Source of the DNA: JAXLWB01 sp046328715
GTDB lineage: Bacteria > Chloroflexota > Anaerolineae > Caldilineales > Caldilineaceae
NCBI GenBank assembly: GCA_046328715.1
Contig: JAXLWB010000004.1
Coordinates: 243,063 to 307,062, forward strand
Length of the DNA stretch: 64,000 nt
Reading direction: 5' to 3'
Made by a program: the position numbers and the translations under genes. This document shows positions 16,996 through 25,112 of the stretch, piece after piece. Below the pieces are notes generated by a model. The model saw only the letters and a list, made by a program, of their open reading frames with translations, was not told the origin of the DNA and did no database searches. Within the stretch, counting starts at the first letter, position 1; the number at the start of each line of letters is the position of its first letter.

Positions 16996-17457
16996 ATGAC
17001 AAGAGCATCTATTGCAGAGGCACGTGCCTTCCAAAGTTGGCAAGATTACCAGGATGCTCTCAAGCGCGCCATTGCGCCGCTCAGCAAGGAACAACTACAG
17101 CGAAAGCTCCTACCTGGGCTGCGCACGCCTGGAGAAATCGCCGAACATATTGTCTTTGGCCGCGCCCTCCATCTGCAGCGCACGCTGGGCGAGGTGGCAG
17201 CGGCGTTAACGCCGCTGATCCGGTGGGAGGATGCCGACGACCCACCGCACACTGCCGACGAAATTGTACAAGGGTTGGAACTGACCTGGCAGTTCATCAC
17301 CGACTGTCTGATGCGCGGTTCTCCGACCGCCGCTATGACCGAGGAGGAGGTAACAATCGTGCAAACAATCTGGGGACTTCTCGACCACGACCTGCCTCAT
17401 GCCGGGGAGCTGTCTCTGCTATTAGGTGCGGATAGCCTGCCTGGAGTCGAGATCTAG
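16996..17457 (+). CDS. DinB superfamily protein
   Basis: 153 aa with ATAAGGAG before the ATG and a TATGAT -10-like box at 16939. Four-helix-bundle pattern: RTPGEIAEHIVFGRALHL near residue 45 and IWGLLDHDLPHAGELSLLLG near residue 125, the latter corresponding to the family's H-D-x-x-H metal-site region, here HDLPH. DinB/YfiT-like proteins bind divalent metals and often act as thiol transferases, but many are uncharacterised. A second DinB gene lies at 19371. Confidence 0.75.
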   Translation: MTRASIAEARAFQSWQDYQDALKRAIAPLSKEQLQRKLLPGLRTPGEIAEHIVFGRALHLQRTLGEVAAALTPLIRWEDADDPPHTADEIVQGLELTWQFITDCLMRGSPTAAMTEEEVTIVQTIWGLLDHDLPHAGELSLLLGADSLPGVEI

Positions 17458-17578
17458 TTCGTAGTTCTTTACAACGGATTGTTCCTCTGAACATCACTTT
17501 GTTATACTTCCTACAAGCACCCAACCAAACCGAACTGAATCAAACAAGGGTCGAACTTATCCTGTAGGAGTATTCACC

Positions 17579-19165
17579 ATGAAAGAACAGCACACTCTTC
17601 CGCGCGTCACCGTGGCAGAAGGCATTCTCGAAGGCAGTATTGAGCAAGGAATTGGCGTACGTAGCTTTAAAGGGATTCCCTTTGCCCAGCCACCCGTCGA
17701 TAACTTGCGCTGGTGTCCGCCACAGCCCCCATCGACCTGGACTGGCATACGTTCGGCGCGTCAGTTTGGGCCACGTGCCATGCAACTCCCCATCTTTGGC
17801 GATATGAACTTTCGCTCGAATGGCATGAGCGAGGATTGTCTCTATCTCAACATCTGGACGCCAGCCGAACCAAGCGAGGAGCGGCTGCCGGTGTTGGTCT
17901 ATTTCTATGGGGGTGGAAATGTCGCTGGGGATGGTTCCGAGCCGCGCTACGATGGCGAACGACTTGCCCAACGCGGCATTATCACGGTCACTACTAACTA
18001 TCGGCTGAATGTCTTTGGCTTCTTTGCCCACCCAGAGCTGACCCAGGAATCGCCGCAACACGCCTCGGGCAACTATGGCTACCTCGACCAGACGGCTGCC
18101 CTGCGCTGGATACAGGAGAATATTGCCGCCTTTGGTGGCGATCCTGGACGGATAACCATCGCCGGTGAGTCGGCTGGCTCAATCTCGGTGAGCGCCCAGA
18201 TGATCTCGCCGCTCGCCAAACATTTGATCGCAGGGGCAATTGGGTCGAGTGGTTCAGTGCTGGGGGCACTTTCACCCCTGCCATTAGCCGTTGCGGAGCA
18301 GATCGGGTTGGAGATTGCCAAGGACGCAGGCGCAACCTCGCTGGCCGAGTTACGCTCCTTACCCGCCGAGCAGTTGTTGCAGGCGACAAGTACACGCACC
18401 CCTCAGCACTTTCCTGGCACAATTGACGGCTATTTTCTTCCCAGCGCACCGATTGATCTCTACGCTGCGGGCGCACAGTCCCAGGTACCGCTGCTGGTCG
18501 GCTGGAACTCGGAGGAGATGAACTATCGCTTCTTGCTCGGTGACAACCCGCCGACACTGGCGAACTATCATGCTATGGTGCGCGAGCGCTTTGGCGAAGC
18601 TGCCGAGCCACTGCTCCAACTCTACCCCGCCACCAACGAAGACGAAGTGATTGCTTCAGCGACCGACCTAGCTGGCGATCTCTTTATTGGCTATAGCACC
18701 TGGAAGTGGGCCGATTTGCACGGCCAAAGCAGCCATCACCCAGTCTATCGCTACCTCTACGCCCATCCCCGTCCGCCCATGCGTCCCGAGATGGGCAATG
18801 CCGTGGCTGGCTTGGCTGGCGGCGTGATCCGGGGCGAGGAAGACACTGCGCAGCCAATACCGCAGGCACGCGGCGCAGTTCACTCCGCCGATATTGAGTA
18901 CTTCATGGGCAACTTGGCCACCAACACTGTCTACGAATGGAGCGCACAGGATCAGCAACTCTCCGATCTGATGCAACAATGCTATGTCAACTTTGTGCGC
19001 AACGGCGACCCGAACGGCGGTGATGTTCCCGCCTGGCCAGCGGCCAATGCGGGCGAATCTACCCATTACATATGTCTGGACGTCGAGTCGGCCAGCCAAC
19101 CAGAACTCCGCCAAGCGCGCTACCAATTTCTGAATGAATTGATTGGCAGCCGATTGCCGCGCTAA
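17579..19165 (+). CDS. Type B carboxylesterase
   Basis: 528 aa; TAGGAG precedes the ATG. It has the family order: FKGIPFAQPPVDNLRW near residue 30, EDCLYLNIWTP near 85, oxyanion-hole YFYGGGN near 110, nucleophile elbow GESAGSISV near 200 with FGGDPGRITI before it, and an acid/His region with GAVHSADIEYFMG near 435. The usual oxyanion HGGG is YGGG here. No signal peptide, so it is probably cytoplasmic. Such enzymes hydrolyse carboxylic esters including p-nitrobenzyl esters. The gene stands alone between two DinB genes. Confidence 0.9.
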   Translation: MKEQHTLPRVTVAEGILEGSIEQGIGVRSFKGIPFAQPPVDNLRWCPPQPPSTWTGIRSARQFGPRAMQLPIFGDMNFRSNGMSEDCLYLNIWTPAEPSEERLPVLVYFYGGGNVAGDGSEPRYDGERLAQRGIITVTTNYRLNVFGFFAHPELTQESPQHASGNYGYLDQTAALRWIQENIAAFGGDPGRITIAGESAGSISVSAQMISPLAKHLIAGAIGSSGSVLGALSPLPLAVAEQIGLEIAKDAGATSLAELRSLPAEQLLQATSTRTPQHFPGTIDGYFLPSAPIDLYAAGAQSQVPLLVGWNSEEMNYRFLLGDNPPTLANYHAMVRERFGEAAEPLLQLYPATNEDEVIASATDLAGDLFIGYSTWKWADLHGQSSHHPVYRYLYAHPRPPMRPEMGNAVAGLAGGVIRGEEDTAQPIPQARGAVHSADIEYFMGNLATNTVYEWSAQDQQLSDLMQQCYVNFVRNGDPNGGDVPAWPAANAGESTHYICLDVESASQPELRQARYQFLNELIGSRLPR

Positions 19166-19169
19166 AAAT

Positions 19170-19250
19170 TGTAGAGTTGTAGTGTCGTGCGTTGTCTTTG
19201 CGACTCTGCCACGTTGCCACTTTGTAACCTTGCATTTTGCCACTTTCCTC
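19170..19250. repeat. Octamer-period repeat after the carboxylesterase gene
   Basis: ACTCTGCC, ACGTTGCC, ACTTTGTA, ACCTTGCA and further variants follow with an 8-bp period. The left arm (TGTAGAGTTGTAG) is only partly complementary. Same family as 41681-41782 and 44293-44370. Confidence 0.6.
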
Positions 19251-19316
19251 ATGAAACCTTGTGGAAGCGGCAGACGTAAGATCACCTATCGTGATGCCGA
19301 TGGAAACAAAATCAGA

Positions 19317-19345
19317 TTGGGCAACGATTTACGCTTTGCTATGAT
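19317..19345 (+). promoter_or_regulatory. Sigma-70-type promoter for the second DinB gene
   Basis: TTGGGC at 19317-19322, exactly 17 bp, then TATGAT at 19340-19345. AAGGAG and the ATG at 19371 follow after a 5' leader of about 20 nt. Confidence 0.65.
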
Positions 19346-19370
19346 CGTGGATAGCGTATAAGGAGTCAAC

Positions 19371-19853
19371 ATGCAACCAAGTTCCGAGGAAATTAGCCGA
19401 ATCATGGCGCTGTTGACACAAGCACCGATTCGTTTAGAAGCGGTCACACGCAGTCAGCCAACGACGCGGTTGACCCTGCAAACCGATGCAGAGCCCTGGT
19501 CTGTTAGTGACATTCTGGCCCATCTGCGCGCCTGTTCTGACGTTTGGGGTGCCACAATCATCGCTATGATCACCAAGGATAACCCGATCATTCGCTATGT
19601 GTCGCCCCGCTCATCGATGAGCAAGCCCAAGTACCAAAAGCAAGAGTTCGTGGTTGCACTGGAATCCTTCAGCCAAGAACGCCACCAGCTTGTCGAAACG
19701 TTAGCCAAGCTTGATGAGGCTGGTTGGATGCGCTGCGCCACCCTTAACGGGGTTTCTCCTCGACAGCCTGAGCAAACGGTATTGAACTATGCCGAGCGCA
19801 TTGTCAGCCACGAGCAACCCCATCTTGATCAAATCGAAGCTTTGTTGCGCTAG
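19371..19853 (+). CDS. DinB superfamily protein
   Basis: 160 aa with AAGGAG 6 nt before the ATG. EPWSVSDILAHLRACSDVWG (about residues 41-60) and RIVSHEQPHLDQIEALL at the end give the conserved His positions of DinB proteins (DILAHL and SHEQPHLDQI). Residues 73-80 (NPIIRYVSPRSSM) match a subgroup of DinB proteins common in Chloroflexota and Actinobacteria. It probably binds a metal; the reaction is unknown. It has its own promoter. Confidence 0.75.
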   Translation: MQPSSEEISRIMALLTQAPIRLEAVTRSQPTTRLTLQTDAEPWSVSDILAHLRACSDVWGATIIAMITKDNPIIRYVSPRSSMSKPKYQKQEFVVALESFSQERHQLVETLAKLDEAGWMRCATLNGVSPRQPEQTVLNYAERIVSHEQPHLDQIEALLR

Positions 19854-19897
19854 AATATTATCTGATGTGTAATCTACAACAAATGGAGAGGATTGCC

Positions 19898-20287
19898 ATG
19901 ACAACCAACGCGAACGAAGATACCCAGACGAAGGATACACTTGATGTAGTGAACCGTTTCAATGCCGCTTTTAATCAGCACAATGTGGATGCTGTCATGG
20001 CAGCAATGACGGATGATTGTGTGTTTGAAAATACCTATCCCGCGCCGGATGGCGAACGGTATGAAGGACAAGCTGCTGTGCGTGCCTTTTGGGAAAGTTT
20101 CTTTGCTTCTTCGCCTCATGCACACTTTGAAACCGAGGACAGTTTTGCCAGTGGAGATCGCTGTGTCGTGCGCTGGCGCTATCGGTGGGTGGACCAAGAC
20201 GGCAAGCAAGGACACATCCGCGGGGTCGATGTCTTTCGCGTGCGCAACGGAAAGGTGGCAGAGAAGTTTGCCTATGTCAAGGGGTAG
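19898..20287 (+). CDS. SnoaL/NTF2-like nuclear transport factor 2 family protein
   Basis: 129 aa from ATG 19898, chosen because GGAGAGG lies 7 nt upstream; a GTG at 19865-19867 would add unrelated residues. VVNRFNAAFNQHNVDAVMAAMTDDCVFENTYPAPDGERYEGQ and the C-terminal HIRGVDVFRVRNGKVAEKFAYVKG are the canonical first and last parts of the SnoaL-like cone fold. Such proteins are small isomerases, cyclases or ligand binders. It follows DinB by 44 nt and may share its transcript. Confidence 0.8.
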   Translation: MTTNANEDTQTKDTLDVVNRFNAAFNQHNVDAVMAAMTDDCVFENTYPAPDGERYEGQAAVRAFWESFFASSPHAHFETEDSFASGDRCVVRWRYRWVDQDGKQGHIRGVDVFRVRNGKVAEKFAYVKG

Positions 20288-20387
20288 GCGCTAGATCTTT
20301 TTCTTATGGGGACAGGCTTTCGGAAAAGCCAGTTAAAATGCTGCTATTGTAAGTCTTGTTTCAGGTCAGTCATCTACCTCGTAGATA

Positions 20388-21938
20388 ATGAGAGATCGCT
20401 TGATGAACGATGCCAAGAAGCGCCAAATGGGAGCAATGTCGCTCCCTCTTTACGCCTGCCTCGATCACCGTAGTAGGGTCAATCAAGACGTTGCGCCCCT
20501 AACTCCGCTGCCTGGAACGTTCGAAGCGTTTGGTGGTCGCCCTGCCATTGCCAGAATCATCAACGGACTATATGATCGAATTGAAACGGACAGCCTCTTG
20601 CGTCCGGTTTTCGTTCATAACCTCATGGACGAGCGCGCAAAGTTGACATCATTCTTCGAGGCATGGTTGGGTGGCGCACCAATTTACTTCAACAAGGTCT
20701 GGCCGCCTGGTTTAGCCTGGGTACACGCCGGACTTTCGATCAGCCCTGGCATGGCAAATCGGTGGGTTGAACACTTCCTTGCTGCCTGTGGGGATGTGGT
20801 CACAGACCTTAGCCTGATTGAACAAATCAAACCGTTTGTAACACGTCTTGCGATGATGTTGGTCAACCGGAGCGACGAACCTCTGCCGGGTGAGCCGCTG
20901 CGCGGGAGCACCCTCAACGCCGATCCTCGCTTCCTTCACGCTGTCCTGCACGACGATGTCGCCAGCATTGCCGAGTTTGCGAAGGTCCAGCCCCAACTGC
21001 TTCGCCGCCACGGTTCACGGCTGCTGCTGCTTGCATCGGTTCGTGGCAAGCGCCGTGCTGTCGAGGAACTGCTGCGTCAGGGTGTAGAGGTAGACATGCC
21101 ATCATTGCTGCCCGGAAGCGAGATGACTGCTCACGATCTGCCCATGTTGCCGATGACGCCGCTCTGTGGCGCGCTGGCCAAAGGCAATGAAGCTATCGTC
21201 AAGTTGTTGGCCGAGCATGGGGCACAGGTTGATATTTTTACCGCTGCCTTTGTCGGCGATTGTGCTGCTGTTCACAGCCTATTGGAGCAAGCTCCTGAGC
21301 TGGTCAATGCGACTGATCCTGCCAGCGATGTGGCCGAGATTACACCGTTGCTGCACGCAGTTTCTACCGGGCAGCTTGCAGTCGCTCAACTTTTGATGCA
21401 GCGTGGTGCGAATGTCGGCAAGTATAGCGCCCGCCTGCTGCAAGCTGCGGCGAACCGTGGCCATGTAGCTTTGTCCGATCTACTGCTCGACCATGGCGCA
21501 GATCCCACGATGATCGGGGCTGGCCCCTGGGTTCTCTATCCTGCCATCGCCGATAAGCTCGTGGCTCGGGGTGCGAGTGTTAACCATGTGCCAGGTGCCT
21601 GGATCGGACTCTGCTGCACCGGCAACAGTGGACATCGAGAGAATGTGGCCCTGGTTCGTGCCCTGCTCGATTACGGCGCAGATACGGCGGCTCGCTATAA
21701 GGGCAATAGCGCGTTGCACTGCGCTGCGAAAGCGGGCTTTGTCAACGTAATCGAGGCCTTGCTTGCGCACGGAGCGGATGTGAATGCGCCTAATGATCGC
21801 GGGCAGACGCCATTGGACGAGGTCGAGCGGGCTGGAAAGAGCATCAATCGCGAGCCTGTGCGTTGTTTGCTGATTGCCAATGGTGCGCAACACAGTACGC
21901 TTCTCCGAATGTATGAAACTTGCCGCCGAATTGCGTAG
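20388..21938 (+). CDS. Truncated-haemoglobin domain fused to ankyrin repeats
   Basis: 516 aa. Residues about 42-165 read as a truncated haemoglobin: FEAFGGRPAIARIINGLYDRI, F(V)HNL, KLTSFFEAWLGG and WVHAGLSISPGMANRWVEHF, in which His113 is the likely proximal haem ligand. From about 168 to 510 there are some nine ankyrin-like repeats, clearest at GNEAIVKLLAEHGAQVD and GNSALHCAAKAGFVNVIEALLAHGADVNAP. The fusion suggests a haem- or gas-sensing protein that docks to a partner. ATG 20388 or 20403 may be the start. It is the last plus-strand gene of the accessory block. Confidence 0.75.
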   Translation: MRDRLMNDAKKRQMGAMSLPLYACLDHRSRVNQDVAPLTPLPGTFEAFGGRPAIARIINGLYDRIETDSLLRPVFVHNLMDERAKLTSFFEAWLGGAPIYFNKVWPPGLAWVHAGLSISPGMANRWVEHFLAACGDVVTDLSLIEQIKPFVTRLAMMLVNRSDEPLPGEPLRGSTLNADPRFLHAVLHDDVASIAEFAKVQPQLLRRHGSRLLLLASVRGKRRAVEELLRQGVEVDMPSLLPGSEMTAHDLPMLPMTPLCGALAKGNEAIVKLLAEHGAQVDIFTAAFVGDCAAVHSLLEQAPELVNATDPASDVAEITPLLHAVSTGQLAVAQLLMQRGANVGKYSARLLQAAANRGHVALSDLLLDHGADPTMIGAGPWVLYPAIADKLVARGASVNHVPGAWIGLCCTGNSGHRENVALVRALLDYGADTAARYKGNSALHCAAKAGFVNVIEALLAHGADVNAPNDRGQTPLDEVERAGKSINREPVRCLLIANGAQHSTLLRMYETCRRIA

Positions 21939-21990
21939 CTCAGTAGAGCAAGTTCCTAGCCAGCTTGACCAGGTTGTGAACATCATAAAC

Positions 21991-22827
21991 TCACGATGCT
22001 GTCTTTGGATCTGAAAAACGCCGTGCGTCATACGATAACTTTCCACGGGTAGCGATAAGGATGATCGCTGCCAAAATGACATAGGTGATTGCTGGAATCC
22101 AACCGCTATAGACAAAGGCGCTCATCTCATCGGATAAGGGTACAGGCAAAACTTGACTGCCCACCGAGATTGCGGCGTTGCTGGAGGAGTGCAAAAGAAT
22201 CATCAACAAAATGCTGCCACGAGTGTTGTTGTAGACCCAGGTGAACAGGATAGAGGCAGCTATCCCTGAAACGAACAGTGGTAGGATTCCCACCGTCATC
22301 CAGCCGCCAAGGTAGCCAGGAATGTGCCATAATGCCCACAGGAAACCCAGGATCAAAGTGCCCAGGATGGGGCCGAACTGTGTTTGCAGGCGAGGCAGGG
22401 CGAAACCGCGCCAACCTGGTTCTTCCCACAACGGACCGAGAATGACGCCAGCCACTAAGGCAATTGCATATGTTGGCAGAATCAAGCCAATCTTGTTGAA
22501 GAACTCCCTCCACATCTGGATACCGATGATCGCTGAGGCTACCGTATTCAGGGCGATCAGAATGCCCAATAGTACGATCAGCCACCAAACCAGACCCACA
22601 CGCCATTGGCCATAACGCTTGAACAGTTTCACTAGGCCACTTCGTCCATCGAGGATTGCAGTGACAAGGAGTGCCGCAAGGGTTGGTCCTGTCAATGCAC
22701 CCATGATTTGGAAGGGCTCAACGGGTAAAGTTGGATTAAAGATGAGCGGTAGGACTGCAAGCCATGAAAATAAGAAAGCCATCAAAAAATAGGCGATGAG
22801 CGGAAATCTTACTATGGTGATTTTCAT
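21991..22827 (-). CDS. CPBP family intramembrane metalloprotease
   Basis: 278 aa from ATG 22827 with GAGGAG upstream; the longer frame to 22908 lacks a ribosome-binding site. Seven or eight hydrophobic segments. The two catalytic motifs are present: EEPGWRGF (EExxxR) near residue 150 and FLWALWHIPGYL (FxxxH) near 185, with a later HSSSNA. CPBP/Abi proteases resemble Rce1 and often give immunity to bacteriocins or process peptides. It is convergent with the globin-ankyrin gene and similar to the CPBP gene at 23282. Confidence 0.85.
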   Translation of the reverse strand: MKITIVRFPLIAYFLMAFLFSWLAVLPLIFNPTLPVEPFQIMGALTGPTLAALLVTAILDGRSGLVKLFKRYGQWRVGLVWWLIVLLGILIALNTVASAIIGIQMWREFFNKIGLILPTYAIALVAGVILGPLWEEPGWRGFALPRLQTQFGPILGTLILGFLWALWHIPGYLGGWMTVGILPLFVSGIAASILFTWVYNNTRGSILLMILLHSSSNAAISVGSQVLPVPLSDEMSAFVYSGWIPAITYVILAAIILIATRGKLSYDARRFSDPKTAS

Positions 22828-22956
22828 CGTACGCTCCTCTTTCGTAGAACCAATGAACTTCTTGCCTAACCGAGGACTGACACTAGTCAAACGAACTCTG
22901 TCATGCATTTTTCTTGGGGTCAGTGACAGCGCCTGAGTCGTTGCCTCTAACCTGTG

Positions 22957-23196
22957 TTACAGTTCAACTTTTACGGATATCAACACGATTCCCACGCCAT
23001 GCAAACGGCGGATGAGTCCGACCAGTCCAGCCTGATCCATAATGACATTGGAGAAGGTGGTTACCTCTGTCTCATCTACCAAGACTTCGGCATGATCTTC
23101 GGTCTTCCCAAACCAGCCTAACCAGGATTGATCCGGCTGGCCCTGAAGTTTGATTTCATAGCGATTCTGAGAATTCAATGTGATGGCTCGTAACAT
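22957..23196 (-). CDS. Small conserved hypothetical protein
   Basis: 79 aa, ATG with GGAAC upstream. The layout RYEIKLQGQPDQSWLGWFG, an acidic DETEVTTFSNVIMDQAGLVGLIRRLHGVGIVLISV resembles short proteins common in Chloroflexota that often lie next to regulators or transporters. From memory these share a DQAALxGLLxKVxDLGxxLLSV block; I know no function. It lies between the two CPBP genes on the same strand. Confidence 0.6.
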   Translation of the reverse strand: MLRAITLNSQNRYEIKLQGQPDQSWLGWFGKTEDHAEVLVDETEVTTFSNVIMDQAGLVGLIRRLHGVGIVLISVKVEL

Positions 23197-23213
23197 ATCT
23201 GTTCCATAACCAA

Positions 23214-23270
23214 TCTTCCAGGAAGTAATTGTGCCTGCGCAGGTCTAGTCGGCATGGTCTTCCCGGAAGA
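23214..23270. repeat. Dispersed palindrome TCTTCC...GGAAGA, copy 2
   Basis: TCTTCCAGGAAG and TCTTCCCGGAAGA flank a 32-nt spacer that shares GCAGGTCTA with copy 1. The tail CGTTTGACAAACT (23271-23283) reaches the stop codon of the CPBP gene at 23282. Confidence 0.7.
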
Positions 23271-23281
23271 CGTTTGACAAA

Positions 23282-24187
23282 CTATTTTGTTACATCTGCA
23301 TCAGCAACGTAGCCCAACTGGCCCTTGGTCAGGAGAACGATCGCTACGGCAGCGGCCGCCAGGATGAACAGGGCAGTGTATTCAACCTGCGCTGGCTGGT
23401 CGGGAAGTAGCACCCTCAGCCACAGAGAAGCCATGTTAAAGGATGCGTGCGTAAGTACAGCAACGAGAATACTCTGTTTCCCTCCGTTGAAGATCCAGGT
23501 AAAGACAGTGGACAGCGCCATGGTCAGCGCGATGTTGAGCGCAAAATTCCCTGGATCAAAAGGCCCGGCTGCCGTTGGACCGGTCACCAGCAAATGATTG
23601 GGCAGATGCCATAGACCGTGCAGGAAGCCAACCACCAGGCTTGCCTGCCAAACACCATACCGACGTTGCATTTGTGTCTGGGCAAAGCCACGCCAGCCTG
23701 GCTCTTCACCCCACTGAATAAAGCCAGGAAAGATCAGCATGGCAGGCAGGTAGACGGTGAAGAGTGTACTTCCTTGTTGGAGGAGCGCTTGCCAGGGCTC
23801 GCTTCCCATCCAAACGGTGGCAGCGAGGAAGTAGATGGCGGGAAAACCCAAGAACATGAGCAGAATCCATATCCAGCCAATCCGCCATTGACCATAGCGG
23901 CGAAAGAACTGTTTCACCCCGTCTTGTCCCTGGAGCGCAGCCGTTACCGCAACGGCTGCCAGCGTTGGCCCCGTAAAGGACGAAGCGATAAACAACACGG
24001 CATAGAGTCCGAACGGCACGTGGTAAGGCAAGAAACCGAGCCCATCTTGGCCCAAGACCATCGGCGCAATGAATAGCCAGGTGCCGACAAAGGCGAGGAC
24101 AAAATAGGAGACGAGTGGGTAGCTCACCAGCATCCTTCTGACCGACTGGGAAAAAGGTGCTTTTGCGTTGAGCGTAAGCGTAGACAT
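23282..24187 (-). CDS. CPBP family intramembrane metalloprotease
   Basis: 301 aa from ATG 24187, with AAGGAG upstream. About eight hydrophobic helices; catalytic motifs GEEPGWRGFAQ (EExxxR) near residue 170 and FLHGLWHLPNHL near 205. A third family His occurs in LTHASFN. It follows the DUF2306 gene by 13 nt and is surely cotranscribed with it. The proximity of two CPBP proteases and a MalT-like regulator suggests a regulated membrane-processing or immunity function, which is inference. Confidence 0.85.
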   Translation of the reverse strand: MSTLTLNAKAPFSQSVRRMLVSYPLVSYFVLAFVGTWLFIAPMVLGQDGLGFLPYHVPFGLYAVLFIASSFTGPTLAAVAVTAALQGQDGVKQFFRRYGQWRIGWIWILLMFLGFPAIYFLAATVWMGSEPWQALLQQGSTLFTVYLPAMLIFPGFIQWGEEPGWRGFAQTQMQRRYGVWQASLVVGFLHGLWHLPNHLLVTGPTAAGPFDPGNFALNIALTMALSTVFTWIFNGGKQSILVAVLTHASFNMASLWLRVLLPDQPAQVEYTALFILAAAAVAIVLLTKGQLGYVADADVTK

Positions 24188-24200
24188 GGCTGTTTTCTCC

Positions 24201-24914
24201 TTAAAGATCACTTTGCATTACTTCCTGTCCACGAACTGACTGGGGCATTGGGGCAGCAATCTGCACATGGGACTGAATGGCTATCCTACGGCGGATGATC
24301 CATTCAGCAAGCAGTAGATTGGGAATCCAGCATAACCAGGCAACTGCCCTGTATGCTGTTACGAACTCAAGCCCTAGGCCAACAATCGAGATGGGCATCC
24401 ACACTCGCAGCATAGTGCCGGCAAAGGTCAGTGCATAGTTGCGGATCATCCATTGGCGGTGCGCTTCGATCTCCTTGTTGCGAATATGCTTGTAGGCCCT
24501 GTAGCCGCTGTATAACCAAAGGATCGCTAGGGTAGCAAAGCCCAACTCGGTAATCAGCCCGCCATACCCAAACTGTGCCATGTAGAGCCCGCCGATCCCG
24601 CCCAGTAGAACACTCATCAGATAAACTCGCCCCAGCCAGCGGTGGAACTTGAGCAGACGGCTTTTCCGCAACTGCGGCAAAAATTGGAAGGGACCGATCA
24701 AGATAGCGAGCATCGAGGGTACAATGTGTAGCAGGAGCATGGCGTGATGTGCCAGATAGACCACTTTTTGTTCAGCAAAGTGAATATCTTCCGGCTTCAG
24801 GGTTAGATAGCCAAGGCTAATCAAAACTGGAAATACAGCCATTAGCAACAGAAAGGCCCAGCCAAACTTTTTGCCGAAACTGGGTTTGCTCGGGTGTGCG
24901 ATTTGTGCGTTCAT
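24201..24914 (-). CDS. DUF2306 family multi-pass membrane protein
   Basis: 237 aa from ATG 24914 (MNAQIAHPSKPSF), with GGAG upstream. Hydrophobic helices with conserved histidines (AHHAMLLLHIVPSMLAI, FHRWLGRVYL, EAHRQWMIRNYALTFAG) match the DUF2306/YoaT-like family, whose His-rich pattern suggests haem or metal binding. Function unknown. It heads a two-gene unit with the CPBP protease. Upstream lies an array of four ATGTGG motifs spaced exactly 23 bp and then the end of the MalT-like gene. Confidence 0.75.
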   Translation of the reverse strand: MNAQIAHPSKPSFGKKFGWAFLLLMAVFPVLISLGYLTLKPEDIHFAEQKVVYLAHHAMLLLHIVPSMLAILIGPFQFLPQLRKSRLLKFHRWLGRVYLMSVLLGGIGGLYMAQFGYGGLITELGFATLAILWLYSGYRAYKHIRNKEIEAHRQWMIRNYALTFAGTMLRVWMPISIVGLGLEFVTAYRAVAWLCWIPNLLLAEWIIRRRIAIQSHVQIAAPMPQSVRGQEVMQSDL

Positions 24915-25002
24915 TGCGATTCTCCGCTCCAATATGGTTGTTTGTCTTGTGAAACTGTCTCTTCTAGCGACTCTATTTCGACTCAATTTTATTGTCCAAG
25001 GC

Positions 25003-25032
25003 AAAAAAAAGAACCACATAACCATGTGGTTC
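25003..25032 (-). terminator. Rho-independent terminator of the MalT-like regulator gene
   Basis: On the minus strand GAACCACAT, a 4-nt loop and ATGTGGTTC are followed by eight T. The A-tract is visible at 25003-25010 on the plus strand. It ends the 25113-27848 transcript and separates it from the DUF2306 unit. Confidence 0.85.
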
Positions 25033-25098
25033 GAGTGGTCTGGAATATGTGGTTTTTCTGGATTGACTTATGTGGCTCTTCTGCGTGGGAGTATGTGG
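25024..25098 (-). promoter_or_regulatory. Operator-like array: four CCACAT motifs at exact 23-bp spacing
   Basis: ATGTGG occurs at 25024, 25047, 25070 and 25093 on the plus strand (CCACAT on the minus strand), mostly within TATGTGG. The interval is 23 bp each time, while intervening bases are not conserved. It lies upstream of the DUF2306-CPBP unit and next to a MalT-like gene, whose family binds repeated boxes. The first copy doubles as the terminator arm. Confidence 0.5.
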
Positions 25099-25112
25099 TA
25101 ATTGACGCAGGT

